Shown: positions 51,701-60,449 of the stretch, piece by piece
Position numbering within the stretch: position 1 is the stretch's first letter
Layout of the letters: each line of letters begins with the position of its first letter
Assembly: GCF_001905095.1 (NCBI RefSeq)
Contig: NZ_LWLS01000105.1
Coordinates: forward strand, 124,001-188,000
Source of the DNA: Micromonospora sp. CB01531
GTDB lineage: Bacteria; Actinomycetota; Actinomycetes; Mycobacteriales; Micromonosporaceae
Direction of reading: 5' to 3'
Length of the DNA: 64,000 bases
Position numbers and translations under genes: made by a program
Notes under the pieces: model-generated
What the model saw: only the letters and a program-made list of their open reading frames with translations
What the model was told of the DNA's origin: nothing
The model's database searches: none

Positions 51701-53416
51701 TTCGCGCCCCAGCCGGGCGGCGGCCTCACCTCGGCCCGGGCGTTGTACCGCACCGCTCAGGGCGTGATCGGCAGCAACTGGAACCTCGACGCCCGCAGCG
51801 ACCTGCGGCTACACGTCACCGTCCCGGCGAACACCACCGCGACCGTGCGCATCCCGGCACCCGGGCGGCACGCGGTGACCGAGGGCGGCCGGCCGGCGGA
51901 CCAGGCCGACAGCGTGCGGTTCGTCCGGATGGACGGCGGGACCGCCGTCTACGAGATCGGTTCCGGCGCCTACTCCTTCGCCGTCGACCGGGTGCTGGGC
52001 GACCTGGGCGAAACCGCCGACGCGGTGCAGGCGCTGTCGGCGCTGACCGATGAGCTCGCCGACGACCTGGGCCGACCGGTGGCCGCGCACCTGCGGGCCC
52101 AGCTGCGGAAGCTCGCCGACGAGACCACCGCGGCGCGGACCGCGTACCTGGGCGGCGACAGCGCTGCCGCCGCCGGCGAGGTGCACCACGCCCTGGCCAC
52201 CGCCGCCGACCTGAACCGGTGGCTGCGTACCCAGGCCGGCGTCGGCCGCGTCGCCGCAGCCCACACCGAGCGGTTCAACACCCTGCTCACCCGGGTCGAC
52301 CAGCGGCTCTCCGCGGCGTCGTCGGCCCTGGTCGGCGCCGTGGTCAAGCTGGACCTGCCGGTGGGTGAGAGGCTGCCCGGCGACGTCGTCCGGGCCAGCG
52401 TCGTGGTCGCCAACGGCGGCACCGCACCGATGACCGGGGTGACATCCGACCTGCGCGTTCCCGCCGAGTGGACGGTGACCCCGGTCGGCGACCGGCCCAC
52501 CACCGTCGCCCCCGGCGCCACCGTCAGCCACCGCTACGACCTGCGCGTCCCCGCCGGCCAGTCCCCGGCCGACGTGGTCGTCGACGGTTCGGCCAGCTAC
52601 CTCCTCCAGGGCGGCGCCGCCACCCTGCCCGTCGCGGGCACGATCACCACGGCGCCGGCCGTGGTCATCGAATCGGCGTCCGCCACCCCCGCCGCCGTGG
52701 CTCCCGGCGCCGCGACCACCGTCGGCGCCGTGCTGCGCAACCGGGCCGCCGTGCCGGTGACCGGGCAGCTCACCACCACGGCGCCCGACGGCTGGCGGGT
52801 GGCGTCGCCGACCGCCCGGTACGACCTCGCACCCGGCGCGGAGACCACCGTGTCGACCGTCGTCACCGCACCGGTGACGGTGACGGAAGGGCCGGCGGAG
52901 CTCACCATGGCCACCGGCGGCACGGACGCCGAACGGCGCACCCTCGCCGTCCCGGTCCGGTTCACCAACCCGCCGGCCGGCGCGTACGACCACGTCGACC
53001 TCGGCGACGCGGCCTCCGAGCAGGCGCACCACCTGACCGCCTCGACCCACTCGGGCACCAACACCGAGGCCGGGCTGACCCGCCGCTACACCAACGTCAG
53101 CTACCCCGACGGCTGGTTCGAGTTCGACCTCGCCGTCGCACCCGGCGAACCGTTCGTGCTGCGCGCCGTCGAGACGTACGACCAGGCGCAGCTGAAGGAC
53201 TACGAGATCGTCGTCGACGGGGTGGTGGCGCACGCCCGCTCCTGGCGGCGCACCGCGGGCGGGGCCGGCACGGTCAGCTACCAGTTCGTCGTCGACCTCC
53301 CGGACGCGACCCGCGACGGGGTGGTGCGGGTGCGGTTCCGGGACACCGGTGACGGCTACGACCCGTCGATCGCCGACGTCTGGTCGGCACCCCTGCCCGC
53401 CGGCTCGCCGTCCTGA
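48758..53416 (+). CDS. Very large exported GH78 alpha-L-rhamnosidase with extra domains
   Basis: 1552 residues. Signal peptide (core LLSAVVALLLGLTPAVVTAAPAAA). The usual GH78 N-terminal domain (PRLGWRIES, VWDSGRV) is followed at about 165-310 by an inserted concanavalin-like beta-sandwich (DYTVQTTVRLERDAAGIYLRA to VGLRTDGAETGVFSDFSV), as in LamG/DUF1080 proteins. The catalytic barrel carries LSIPTDTPARDERLGWTGDINVF. After residue 1080 come a helical segment (DDLGRPVAAHLRAQLRKLADE), two NEW3-like beta domains (NGGTAPMTGVTSDLRVPAEW; RNRAAVPVTGQLTTTAPDGW) and a final beta domain starting YDHVDLGDAAS. Likely binds complex polysaccharide. Second gene of the operon, 75 bp after the first. Confidence 0.85.
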   Translation: MKLTTRRRPLLSAVVALLLGLTPAVVTAAPAAAAPEAPQLTVTGLTTERATDPIGLDVAQPRLGWRIESAVRGVLQESYQVRVATSQARLDDADVWDSGRVTSRRSTLVPYTGPALQPRTRYLWQVRVWDTAGRASGWSAPASWETGLRGAEGWRADWIGLPPPTESWRDYTVQTTVRLERDAAGIYLRAHGPTNAYMWQFSSTGGTAKLRPHVRVNGAWTVLKEVPLGAVVPPDKLTAPHTLRITAAGDTITTWVDGTQVDVTRDTRHQGGSVGLRTDGAETGVFSDFSVTSGADTLFAAALTDGENPFGGGTPTSSGLRVTGNTEAMLTALDANPLLRRGFRVDGEVARARIYATALGVYQLSLNGQRVGDHELAPGWTDYRKRVQYQAYDVTRQLRHGDNALGAMLGDGWYSGTIASFGTDHYGSRPHLGAQLVIDYTDGRTETVRTDGSWRAAPGPFLLSDLIHGETYDARRLPAGWDRPGFDDAGWSAATVDAPGATGPIVAQVDPPVRVAQELPARALTQPTPGTWIFDLGQNMVGKVRLKVDGPAGTTVRIRHAEVLNPDGTAYTANLRSARATDHYTLRGGGAEVYEPTFTFHGFRYVELTGYPGTPDLSTVTGLVMHTDGELTSEFETSNAMVNQLHSNITWGQRGNFLSIPTDTPARDERLGWTGDINVFAETATFNMDSLTFLTKWLQDLRDAQSANGAYPDVAPRACCGDGATGWADAGITVPYTLWQRYGDTGVIEEHYASMVRYAAWLQSTSSGNRRTNAGPYLDWLNLDDPTPAGVIGTAYYAYSVRLLGEMAAAIGRDADAARYAALARDIGKAFVDAYVSADGTVQGDSQTGYVLAIGMDLLPEPLRGKAADRLVDNVRRHNWHLSTGFLGTPDLLPALSDTGHLDVAYRLLLNDTYPSWGYEIAKGATTVWERWNSIMPDGSFGDVSMNSFNHYAYGAVGDWMYRTVAGIQPDSGNPGYTHLTFAPQPGGGLTSARALYRTAQGVIGSNWNLDARSDLRLHVTVPANTTATVRIPAPGRHAVTEGGRPADQADSVRFVRMDGGTAVYEIGSGAYSFAVDRVLGDLGETADAVQALSALTDELADDLGRPVAAHLRAQLRKLADETTAARTAYLGGDSAAAAGEVHHALATAADLNRWLRTQAGVGRVAAAHTERFNTLLTRVDQRLSAASSALVGAVVKLDLPVGERLPGDVVRASVVVANGGTAPMTGVTSDLRVPAEWTVTPVGDRPTTVAPGATVSHRYDLRVPAGQSPADVVVDGSASYLLQGGAATLPVAGTITTAPAVVIESASATPAAVAPGAATTVGAVLRNRAAVPVTGQLTTTAPDGWRVASPTARYDLAPGAETTVSTVVTAPVTVTEGPAELTMATGGTDAERRTLAVPVRFTNPPAGAYDHVDLGDAASEQAHHLTASTHSGTNTEAGLTRRYTNVSYPDGWFEFDLAVAPGEPFVLRAVETYDQAQLKDYEIVVDGVVAHARSWRRTAGGAGTVSYQFVVDLPDATRDGVVRVRFRDTGDGYDPSIADVWSAPLPAGSPS

Positions 53417-53437
53417 CCCGACATCGAGGAGACACCC

Positions 53438-56400
53438 ATGGCTCAGACACCACCGGTCCCGCCACAGGGGACCGAACTCACCCGCCGATCGCTGCTCGGC
53501 TGGGGCGTCGCCGGCGCGGGAGCCGTCGCGCTCGGCGCGGGCATCGCCGAGCCGGCGGCGGCCGCACCGCCCCCCGGGGTTGGTGCCGGCCCGCTCTCGG
53601 TCGGCCGCCCCCGCACCGAGTACGCCGACCAGCTTCTCGGCACCGACGTCGCCCAGCCCCGCTTCTCCTGGACCGGCACCGCCCCCGGCCACGGTGCCAC
53701 GCAGAGCGCGTACCAGGTGCTGGTGGCCACCCGTGCCGACCGGCTCACCCCGGACGCGGCCGACGTCTGGGACTCGGGCCGGGTGGCCTCGGCGCGGTCG
53801 GTCGGCGTGCCGTACGCCGGCCCGCCCCTGGCCCCGCGGACCCGCTACCACTGGACGGTGCGGGTCTGGGACGGCGCCGGCCGGGAGACGGGGTGGAGCA
53901 CGCCGACCTGGTTCGAGACCGGTCTGCTGGACGAGGGCTTCGGCGCGGCCCGCTGGGTCGGCGCGCAGCCGGACGTCGCGCAGGCACCGCTCGACTTCGC
54001 CGGGGCGTCGTGGATCTGGTCGCCCGGGGCCAGCTCGAGCAACGCGCCGGCCGGTACCCGCTGGTTCCGGGGCCGGCTCGCGGTGCCCGCCGGGGTCGAG
54101 ATCGCCGCCGCGCACCTCGTCGTCACCGCCGACGACGACTACACCGCCTACCTCGACGGGCGTCAGGTGCTGCACGCCCCGCAGCAGACCGACGGCTGGA
54201 AGAGCGCCGAGCTCGCCGACGTCACCGAACTGGCCCGCGCGGCCGTCGGCCGCACGCTCACCCTGGCCGCGGTGGCCACGAACCGGCCCGGCCCGTCGGT
54301 GAACCCGGCCGGCCTGCTGGCCAAGCTGGTGCTGGTGACCGCCGCCGGGCAGCGGCTCGTGCTGGTCACCGACGGCTCCTGGCGCAGCTCGGACACCGAA
54401 CGGCCGGGCTGGCAGGAGGCCGGGTACGACGACGCCGGCTGGGCCGCCGTGGCCGTGCTCGCCCCCTACGGGCAGGGGCCGTGGGGCGGCAACGTCACCG
54501 TGCCCCAGCCCCGGTCCCTGGACCTGGCCGGCGCCTCCTGGGTATGGGGGCCGGGCGCCACGGTGAACAACGCGCCCGTCGGCCCGCGCTGGTTCCGCGG
54601 CCGGCTGACCCTGCCCGCGGGGCACGACGTCGCCTCCGCCCGGCTGATCATGAGCGCCGACGACGATTTCACCGCGTACCTGGCCGGTCGGCTCACCCTG
54701 TCGGCGCCCCAGCAGACCGACGGCTGGCGCACCGCCCGGGTCGCGGACGTCACCGAGCTGGCCCGCCAGGCCGTCGGCGGTGACCTGGTGCTGGCCGCGA
54801 TCGCCACCAACCGGGCGGGTGCGTCGGTCAACCCCGGTGGCCTCATCGTGAAGCTCGTCGTACGCACCACCGACAGCCGGGAGCTGGTGCTGGTCACCGA
54901 CGCCGGCTGGCGGACCACCGGCACCGTCGAGTCCGGCTGGGAGCAGCCGGGCCACGACGACTCGGCCTGGTCGCCGGCGGTCGTGCTCGCTCCGTACGGG
55001 CAGGGACCGTGGGGCAGTGGCATCGAGCCGCCGGTGGAGGAGCGGCCCGCCCCGCTGCTGCGGCGCGCGTTCCGGCTGACCAAGCCGGTGACCCGCGCCC
55101 GGCTGTACGCCAGCGGCGTCGCCTACCAGGTGCTGCACGTCAACGGGAAGCGGGTCGGCACCGCGGTGCTGGACCCGGGGTTCACCGACTACGACGACAC
55201 CGTCCTGTACGTGACGCACGACGTCACCGACCTGCTGGCCGAGGGGCAGAACGTCCTCGGCGCCGAGCTGGGCCGCGGCTTCTACGGCATGACCACCCGC
55301 AACGTGTGGCGCTGGCACCAGCCGCCCTGGCACGGCGAGCCCCGGCTGCTCGCCCGCCTCGTCGTGGAGCACCCGGACGGGTCGCGCACCGAGATCGTCA
55401 GCGACGACGCCTGGCGGATCACCGCCGGCCCCACCCTGTCCAACTCGCTGTTCGCGGGGGAGACCTACGAGGCCCGGCAGGAGCCGGCGGGCTGGACGAC
55501 TGCCGGGTTCGACGACGCCGGGTGGGCCCGGGCGAGCGTCCTGGACGCCCCGGCCGGCACGCTGCGCGCCCAGGAGCACGAGCCGATCCGGGTGGTGGAG
55601 TCCGTCGCCCCGGTCGCCCTCAGCTCGCCGCGCGCCGGTGTCTGGGTGGCCGACTTCGGCCGGACCACCGCCGGCTGGGTCCGGCTGCGCACCACCGCCC
55701 CGGCCGGCACCACGATCCGCATCCTGTACGGCGAGAAGCTGCGCGCCGACGGCACCGTCGAGGCGTCCAACGGCAACGTGCAGAGCGCCCGCTTCCAGCA
55801 GGACGAGTACGTCGCCCGGGGCGGCGGCGAGGAGGTGTGGGAGCCGCAGTTCTCGTACAAGGGCTTCCGCTACGTGCAGCTCGACGGCCTGCCCGGCGCG
55901 GCCACCACCGGCACGGTCACCATGCGGGTGGTGCACTCCGACGTCCGGGACGTCGGCGAGTTCCGGTGCAGCGAACCGCTGTTCGAGCAGTTCGAGCAGA
56001 TGATGCGCCGTACGGTGCGCAACAACCTGCACGGCATCCCCACCGACACCCCGATGTACGAGAAGAACGGCTGGACCGGTGACGCGCAGGTGGCCGCGCC
56101 CACCATGGCGGGCCTGCTCGACCTGTCCCGGTTCTTCACCAAGTGGCTCGGCGACCTGCGCGACAGCCAGGTCACCTCCGGGCAGGTGCCGGTGATCGTG
56201 CCCAGCGGCGGCTGGGGCTACCAGGAACTCGCCCCGGCGCCGGAGTGGACGACGGTCTACCCGTTCCTGCTGCGCGAGATGCACCGCTGGTACGGCGACG
56301 ACCGGCTGCTGCGCCAGCACTGGCAGCCGGTGGTCGACTATCTGGACTGGGAACTGGGGCGGCTGCGCGACGGCCTGGCTGTGACCGCGCTCGGGGACTA

Positions 56401-57286
56401 CCTGTCGCCCGGCACCGGGGGCAACCCGCCCGAGGACACCCGGCTCACCGCGACCGCGTACCTGCACCGGGCGCTGGTGGCCACGGCCGAGGTCGGCGAG
56501 CTGACCGGACAGAACGGGCCGGCGGCCCGGTTCCGCACCGCGGCCGCGGGGCTGCGGAACCGGCTGAACGAGACGTTCCTGGACCGGACGCGCGGGCTGT
56601 ACCGCACCGACCGCGATCCCGGCTACCGGCAGACGTCCAACGCGGTGCCGCTGGCGTTCGGGCTGGTGCCCGACGACCTGGTCGGGAAGGTGGTGGACAA
56701 CCTGGTCGCCGACATCCGGGAGCGGGGCTGGCACCTCAACACCGGCTGCCTCGGCACCAGCGTGCTGCTGCCGGTGCTGACCGAGCACGGCCACGCCGAC
56801 GTGGCAGCCCGGGTGGCCCGGCAGCGGACCTACCCGAGCTGGGGCTACTGGGTGGACAACGGCGCCGACACCATGTGGGAGATGTGGCCGACGTCGACCC
56901 GCTCGCGCCAGCACTACTTCCACGGCACCGTCGTGCAATGGCTCTATGAGCACGTGGCCGGCCTGCGGCCGGTCGCCGACGGCTGGGCGCGCATGGTGGT
57001 GCGGCCGGACGCCCGCGCCGAGGTGTCCGCCGCATCGGCGGCGGTGGACACGGTCCGCGGCCGGGCGTCGTCGGCCTGGCGGCGCCAGGACGGCGGGTTC
57101 GAGCTGACCGTGCAGGTGCCGGTCGGCGCCACCGCCGAGGTGCACGTGCCCGCCGCGCGGGCCGAGGACGTCGAGGCGTCACCGGGCGGGCTGGTGACCG
57201 CCCGCCGGATGGCGGACGGTTACCTGGTGCACACGGTGGGCGCGGGAACCTGGCGGTTCGTCAGCAGTTCCGCGCCGACTGCCTGA
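53438..57286 (+). CDS. Tat-exported GH78 alpha-L-rhamnosidase with internal domain duplication
   Basis: 1282 residues; ATG 53438 with GAGGAG upstream, 21 bp after the previous gene. The Tat motif LTRRSLLGWG (Arg16, Arg17) and hydrophobic core mark export in folded form, unlike the other two enzymes. The fibronectin-like N-terminal domain (PRFSWTGTAPGHGATQSAYQV) is followed by two copies of a jelly-roll domain (codons starting nt 53990 and 54518, period 176 residues), each with WFRGRL, DDD(Y/F)TAYL, QQTDGW and APYGQGPWG. The barrel includes IPTDTPMYEKNGWTGDAQV, the GH78 catalytic signature. It probably acts on a different rhamnoside. Confidence 0.85.
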   Translation: MAQTPPVPPQGTELTRRSLLGWGVAGAGAVALGAGIAEPAAAAPPPGVGAGPLSVGRPRTEYADQLLGTDVAQPRFSWTGTAPGHGATQSAYQVLVATRADRLTPDAADVWDSGRVASARSVGVPYAGPPLAPRTRYHWTVRVWDGAGRETGWSTPTWFETGLLDEGFGAARWVGAQPDVAQAPLDFAGASWIWSPGASSSNAPAGTRWFRGRLAVPAGVEIAAAHLVVTADDDYTAYLDGRQVLHAPQQTDGWKSAELADVTELARAAVGRTLTLAAVATNRPGPSVNPAGLLAKLVLVTAAGQRLVLVTDGSWRSSDTERPGWQEAGYDDAGWAAVAVLAPYGQGPWGGNVTVPQPRSLDLAGASWVWGPGATVNNAPVGPRWFRGRLTLPAGHDVASARLIMSADDDFTAYLAGRLTLSAPQQTDGWRTARVADVTELARQAVGGDLVLAAIATNRAGASVNPGGLIVKLVVRTTDSRELVLVTDAGWRTTGTVESGWEQPGHDDSAWSPAVVLAPYGQGPWGSGIEPPVEERPAPLLRRAFRLTKPVTRARLYASGVAYQVLHVNGKRVGTAVLDPGFTDYDDTVLYVTHDVTDLLAEGQNVLGAELGRGFYGMTTRNVWRWHQPPWHGEPRLLARLVVEHPDGSRTEIVSDDAWRITAGPTLSNSLFAGETYEARQEPAGWTTAGFDDAGWARASVLDAPAGTLRAQEHEPIRVVESVAPVALSSPRAGVWVADFGRTTAGWVRLRTTAPAGTTIRILYGEKLRADGTVEASNGNVQSARFQQDEYVARGGGEEVWEPQFSYKGFRYVQLDGLPGAATTGTVTMRVVHSDVRDVGEFRCSEPLFEQFEQMMRRTVRNNLHGIPTDTPMYEKNGWTGDAQVAAPTMAGLLDLSRFFTKWLGDLRDSQVTSGQVPVIVPSGGWGYQELAPAPEWTTVYPFLLREMHRWYGDDRLLRQHWQPVVDYLDWELGRLRDGLAVTALGDYLSPGTGGNPPEDTRLTATAYLHRALVATAEVGELTGQNGPAARFRTAAAGLRNRLNETFLDRTRGLYRTDRDPGYRQTSNAVPLAFGLVPDDLVGKVVDNLVADIRERGWHLNTGCLGTSVLLPVLTEHGHADVAARVARQRTYPSWGYWVDNGADTMWEMWPTSTRSRQHYFHGTVVQWLYEHVAGLRPVADGWARMVVRPDARAEVSAASAAVDTVRGRASSAWRRQDGGFELTVQVPVGATAEVHVPAARAEDVEASPGGLVTARRMADGYLVHTVGAGTWRFVSSSAPTA

Positions 57287-57293
57287 GGACGGC

Positions 57294-57334
57294 GACGGCG
57301 CCGGTCGCGCGGGGGAGCGCGGGCCGGCGCCGTC
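57294..57334. terminator. Terminator between the GH78 operon and lacI
   Basis: GACGGCGCCGG (57294-57304) and CCGGCGCCGTC (57324-57334) form a perfect 11-bp stem. An inner CGCGC/GCGCG extends it. It lies eight bases after the third GH78 stop, between convergent genes. Confidence 0.75.
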
Positions 57335-57423
57335 GCGCTGTAGCCGTCGTGGCACGTGATCCTGGCCGCCTCCAGGGCCAGGCGGGCGGGCGACCATTCG
57401 CCGGCGCCTGCGCGGGCCCGAGG

Positions 57424-58452
57424 TCAGCGCCGGGTACGCCGGGGCTGCTCGCTGGAGCGGCGGACGACCAGCTCCGGCTGGAACACCACGTGCCGGTGCC
57501 GGTGCGTCTCGCCGGACCGCGCCTCCTCCAGGAGCAGCTGGGCCGCCGTGCGGCCGAGCTGCTCGCGGGGTTGACGCACCGACGACAGCGGCACCGCCGC
57601 CGCGCCGGCGAACTCGATGTCGTCGTAGCCGACGATGGCCACGTCGGCGGGCACCCGCAGGCCGCGCTCCGTCACCTCCTGCAGCACGCCCAGCGCGATC
57701 AGGTCGTTGGCGCAGAACACGGCGGTGGGCCGCTGCCGGGCCGGCAGGGCCAGCAGGTCCTCGGCGGCGCGCCGCCCGGCGGCGACGGTCAGGCTGGTGG
57801 TGGTCGCCACCCGCAGTTCGGCGCCGCCGCGTTCCTCCAGCGCGACCGCGGCCCCGGCGTGCCGTTCGGCGACCTGGGCGATGGAGAACGGGCCGCCGAG
57901 GTACGCGATGCGCCGGTGGCCCTGGTCCAGCAGGTGGTCCATGGCCAGCCGGCCGCCGAGCACGTCGTCGACGGCCACCGAGCAGCGGCTGGCCCGGCCG
58001 GAGCCGCGGTCGACGAGCACCACCGGGATGCCCCGGTCGATGAGCTTGTCCAGGTTGGGTTGGGGGCCGTGGCCGACCGGGGTGATGAGCACCCCGCGGA
58101 CCCGCTGCTCCTCCAGCAGTTCCAGGTGCCGGCGTTCCCGGGCGCTGTCCTCGCCGCTGTTGCAGACGACGAGCATCGCGCCGGCCTCCTCGACCACCTG
58201 TTCGGCGCCGCGCACCACGTCGGTGAAGAACGGGTTGGCCACGTCCAGCACGACGATGGCGACGGTCCGGCTGTGCCCGGCGCGCAGTTGGCGGGCGGAG
58301 TCGTTGCGGACGTACCCGAGTTCGGTGATGGCGTCGAGCACCCGCTGCCGGGTGGCCGGGGCGACCGTGTCGGGTCGGTTGAGCACGTTGCTCACCGTGC
58401 CGAGGGAGACGCCGGCGTGCCGGGCCACCTCCTTGATGTTCGCCGCTGCCAT
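57424..58452 (-). CDS. LacI-family repressor of the rhamnose locus
   Basis: 342 residues from ATG 58452, with GGGGAG close upstream. The N-terminal HTH and hinge read NIKEVARHAGVSLGTVSNVLNRP. The periplasmic-binding-like core has VAIVVLDVANPFFTDVVRGAEQ and the dimer-core CANDLIALGVLQE, ending in VGYDDIEFAGAAAVPLSSVRQPR. It probably releases DNA on binding L-rhamnose or a derivative. A related operator (58590-58601) lies in its own leader, suggesting autoregulation, and identical ones precede the ABC and GH78 operons. Confidence 0.9.
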   Translation of the reverse strand: MAAANIKEVARHAGVSLGTVSNVLNRPDTVAPATRQRVLDAITELGYVRNDSARQLRAGHSRTVAIVVLDVANPFFTDVVRGAEQVVEEAGAMLVVCNSGEDSARERRHLELLEEQRVRGVLITPVGHGPQPNLDKLIDRGIPVVLVDRGSGRASRCSVAVDDVLGGRLAMDHLLDQGHRRIAYLGGPFSIAQVAERHAGAAVALEERGGAELRVATTTSLTVAAGRRAAEDLLALPARQRPTAVFCANDLIALGVLQEVTERGLRVPADVAIVGYDDIEFAGAAAVPLSSVRQPREQLGRTAAQLLLEEARSGETHRHRHVVFQPELVVRRSSEQPRRTRR

Positions 58453-58589
58453 GGCTCCCCTGACGATCGGTGCGGTGGGTGGTTGCGGCCCGCTCTCGGG
58501 TGCGGGCAGGGGTCGCGGTGCTGCCGCGGCCGTACGGGGCGCCGGTCGGAACGGGGCCGACCGGGCGACGACGGGGAGTCTATAGCGTC

Positions 58590-58601
58590 TAAAACGTTTC
58601 A
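58590..58601. promoter_or_regulatory. LacI-type operator before lacI
   Basis: TAAAACGTTTCA matches the TGAAACGATTCA sites at 10 of 12 positions and is closer to a symmetric TGAAACGTTTCA. It is 138 bp upstream of the lacI start, in the lacI-ABC divergent region. Confidence 0.65.
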
Positions 58602-58753
58602 TCCAGTCGGTCGAGCCTGCCGGCGCGCCTCCGTCGCAGGCCTTGGGACGTGTTACCGCACGACCTCGTCACCCCCGCTGGCAACAGTCTAGAAATCGCC
58701 GGGAAACCCTTGACGGTCACGAATGTCGACCCCTACCGTCCTTGCACAACCCG

Positions 58754-58765
58754 TGAAACGATTCA
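58754..58765. promoter_or_regulatory. LacI-type operator before the sugar ABC genes
   Basis: TGAAACGATTCA lies directly upstream of AGGAGGGG and the ATPase ATG at 58778, so a bound repressor would block the leader. Identical to the site at 45848-45859. Confidence 0.7.
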
Positions 58766-58777
58766 GGAGGGGATCGG

Positions 58778-60301
58778 ATGAGCCCCGGCGCACCGGGCGC
58801 GGACAGCGCTCCGCTGCTGGAACTGGACGGCGTGACGAAGTCCTTCGGGGCCGTCGCTGCGCTGCGGGGGGTGCACCTGGCGCTGCACCCCGGAGAGGCC
58901 CACGCCCTGGTCGGGGAGAACGGGGCCGGCAAGTCCACCCTGGTCAAGACCCTCGCCGGAGCACACGCCCCCGACGCCGGCCGGATGACCCTCGACGGTC
59001 GACCGCTGCAGCTGCGCGGCCCCGCCGACGCCCGCGCCGCCGGCATCGCCGTCATCTACCAGGAGCCGACCCTGTTCCCGGACCTGTCGGTCGCGGAGAA
59101 CATCTTCATGGGCCGGCAACCGCTGCGGGGTCTGCGGCGCATCGACACCCGGGCGATGAACCGGGACGCCGAGCGGCTGTTCGAGCGCCTCGGCGTCCGG
59201 ATCGACCCCGCCCGCCCCGCGCGCGGGCTGTCCATCGCCGACCAGCAGCTCGTCGAGATCGCCAAGGCGCTCTCCTTCGACGCCCGCATCCTCGTCATGG
59301 ACGAGCCCACCGCCGCGCTCTCCGGCGTCGAGGTGGAACGACTCTTCGGCGTCGCCCGGTCGCTGTGCGAGCGCGGCGCCGCCGTGCTGTTCATCTCGCA
59401 CCGCTTCGACGAGGTCTTCGACCTGTGCCAGCGGATCACCGTACTGCGCGACGGCGCGTGGGTCTCCAGCGACCGGGCCGCCGACCTCACCGTCGACGAG
59501 GTGGTGCGGCGCATGGTCGGCCGCGAGGTGTCCTCGCTCTACCCGAAACAGGACGCGCCGCTGCGCGACACCCTGCTGGAGGTGCGCGGGCTCAGCCGGG
59601 CCGGCGTCTTCTCCGACGTGTCCTTCTCGGTTCGCGGCGGCGAGATCGTCGCCCTGGCCGGGCTGGTCGGTGCCGGACGCAGCGAGGTCGCCCGCGCCGT
59701 CTTCGGCGTCGACCGCTACGACGCCGGTGAGGTACGCGTGGCCGGCCGAGCCCTCCCGCCCGGCAACCCGGGCCGGGCGATCGCCGCCGGCATGGCCCTG
59801 GTGCCCGAGGACCGCCGCCAGCAGGGCCTGGTCATGGAGCTGTCGGTGGAGCGCAACGCCACCCTCGCCCGCCGCCGGGCGCTGAGCCGGCTGGGCCTGC
59901 TCCTCGGCGGCGCCGAGCGGGCCGAGGCCCGCCGCTGGACCCGTCGGCTGCAGGTCAAGGCCTCCCGCCTCGCCGCGCCGGTGGCCACCCTCTCCGGCGG
60001 CAACCAGCAGAAGGTGGTGCTCGCCAAGTGGCTCGCCACCGAACCCCGCATTTTGATCATCGACGAACCCACCCGCGGCATCGACGTCGGCACCAAGGCC
60101 GAGGTCCACCGGCTGCTGTCCGAACTGGCCGGCGAGGGGCTGGCCATCCTGATGATCAGCAGCGAGCTGCCCGAGGTGCTCGGCATGGCCGACCGGGTGC
60201 TGGTCATGCACGAGGGACGGGTGGTCCGCGAGCTGCCCCGGGCCGAGGCCGACGAGACCTCCGTGATGTACGCCGCCACCGGCCAAGGAGCCATCTCATG
60301 A
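58778..60301 (+). CDS. Rhamnose-type sugar ABC importer ATPase (tandem domains)
   Basis: 507 residues; ATG 58778 after AGGAGGGG. Two ABC domains. The first has Walker [10 protein letters not shown], the signature-like [15 protein letters not shown] and Walker B ILVMDEPT. The second has a variant Walker A region ([12 protein letters not shown]), signature [15 protein letters not shown] and [16 protein letters not shown]. This is the RbsA/XylG/MglA architecture, in which the second domain is degenerate. With two separate permeases and a binding protein, and a mutarotase next door, rhamnose is the likely cargo (RhaT-like). It begins the inducible operon. Confidence 0.85.
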   Translation: MSPGAPGADSAPLLELDGVTKSFGAVAALRGVHLALHPGEAHALVGENGAGKSTLVKTLAGAHAPDAGRMTLDGRPLQLRGPADARAAGIAVIYQEPTLFPDLSVAENIFMGRQPLRGLRRIDTRAMNRDAERLFERLGVRIDPARPARGLSIADQQLVEIAKALSFDARILVMDEPTAALSGVEVERLFGVARSLCERGAAVLFISHRFDEVFDLCQRITVLRDGAWVSSDRAADLTVDEVVRRMVGREVSSLYPKQDAPLRDTLLEVRGLSRAGVFSDVSFSVRGGEIVALAGLVGAGRSEVARAVFGVDRYDAGEVRVAGRALPPGNPGRAIAAGMALVPEDRRQQGLVMELSVERNATLARRRALSRLGLLLGGAERAEARRWTRRLQVKASRLAAPVATLSGGNQQKVVLAKWLATEPRILIIDEPTRGIDVGTKAEVHRLLSELAGEGLAILMISSELPEVLGMADRVLVMHEGRVVRELPRAEADETSVMYAATGQGAIS

Positions 60302-60449
60302 GCGAGCGTCAGCGAGCGAATCAGTGCAGTGCCGTGGTGCCTCATGACGGCACTGCACACAGTCCGACCTCCGGCCGAGGCCCCGGCGACGGTGCGGCAC
60401 AGACCGGCGCGGCCGGGGCTCGGACCGTTCGGCGAAGCGGATTGCCGGC
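60302..60449 (+). other. Intercistronic spacer with strong stem-loop
   Basis: GTGCAGTGCCGT (60324-60335) pairs perfectly with ACGGCACTGCAC (60347-60358) around an 11-base loop. Before it GCGAGCGtcAGCGAGCG (60302-60318) is a short direct repeat. No ribosome site or gene is present. The hairpin may process or stabilise parts of the mRNA, or be a small mobile repeat. Confidence 0.6.

Noticed and set aside
45857-57145. Very long minus-strand open frames opposite the three GH78 genes
   Set aside because: Caused by codon bias in the third position; the plus strand carries complete GH78 domains and signal peptides.
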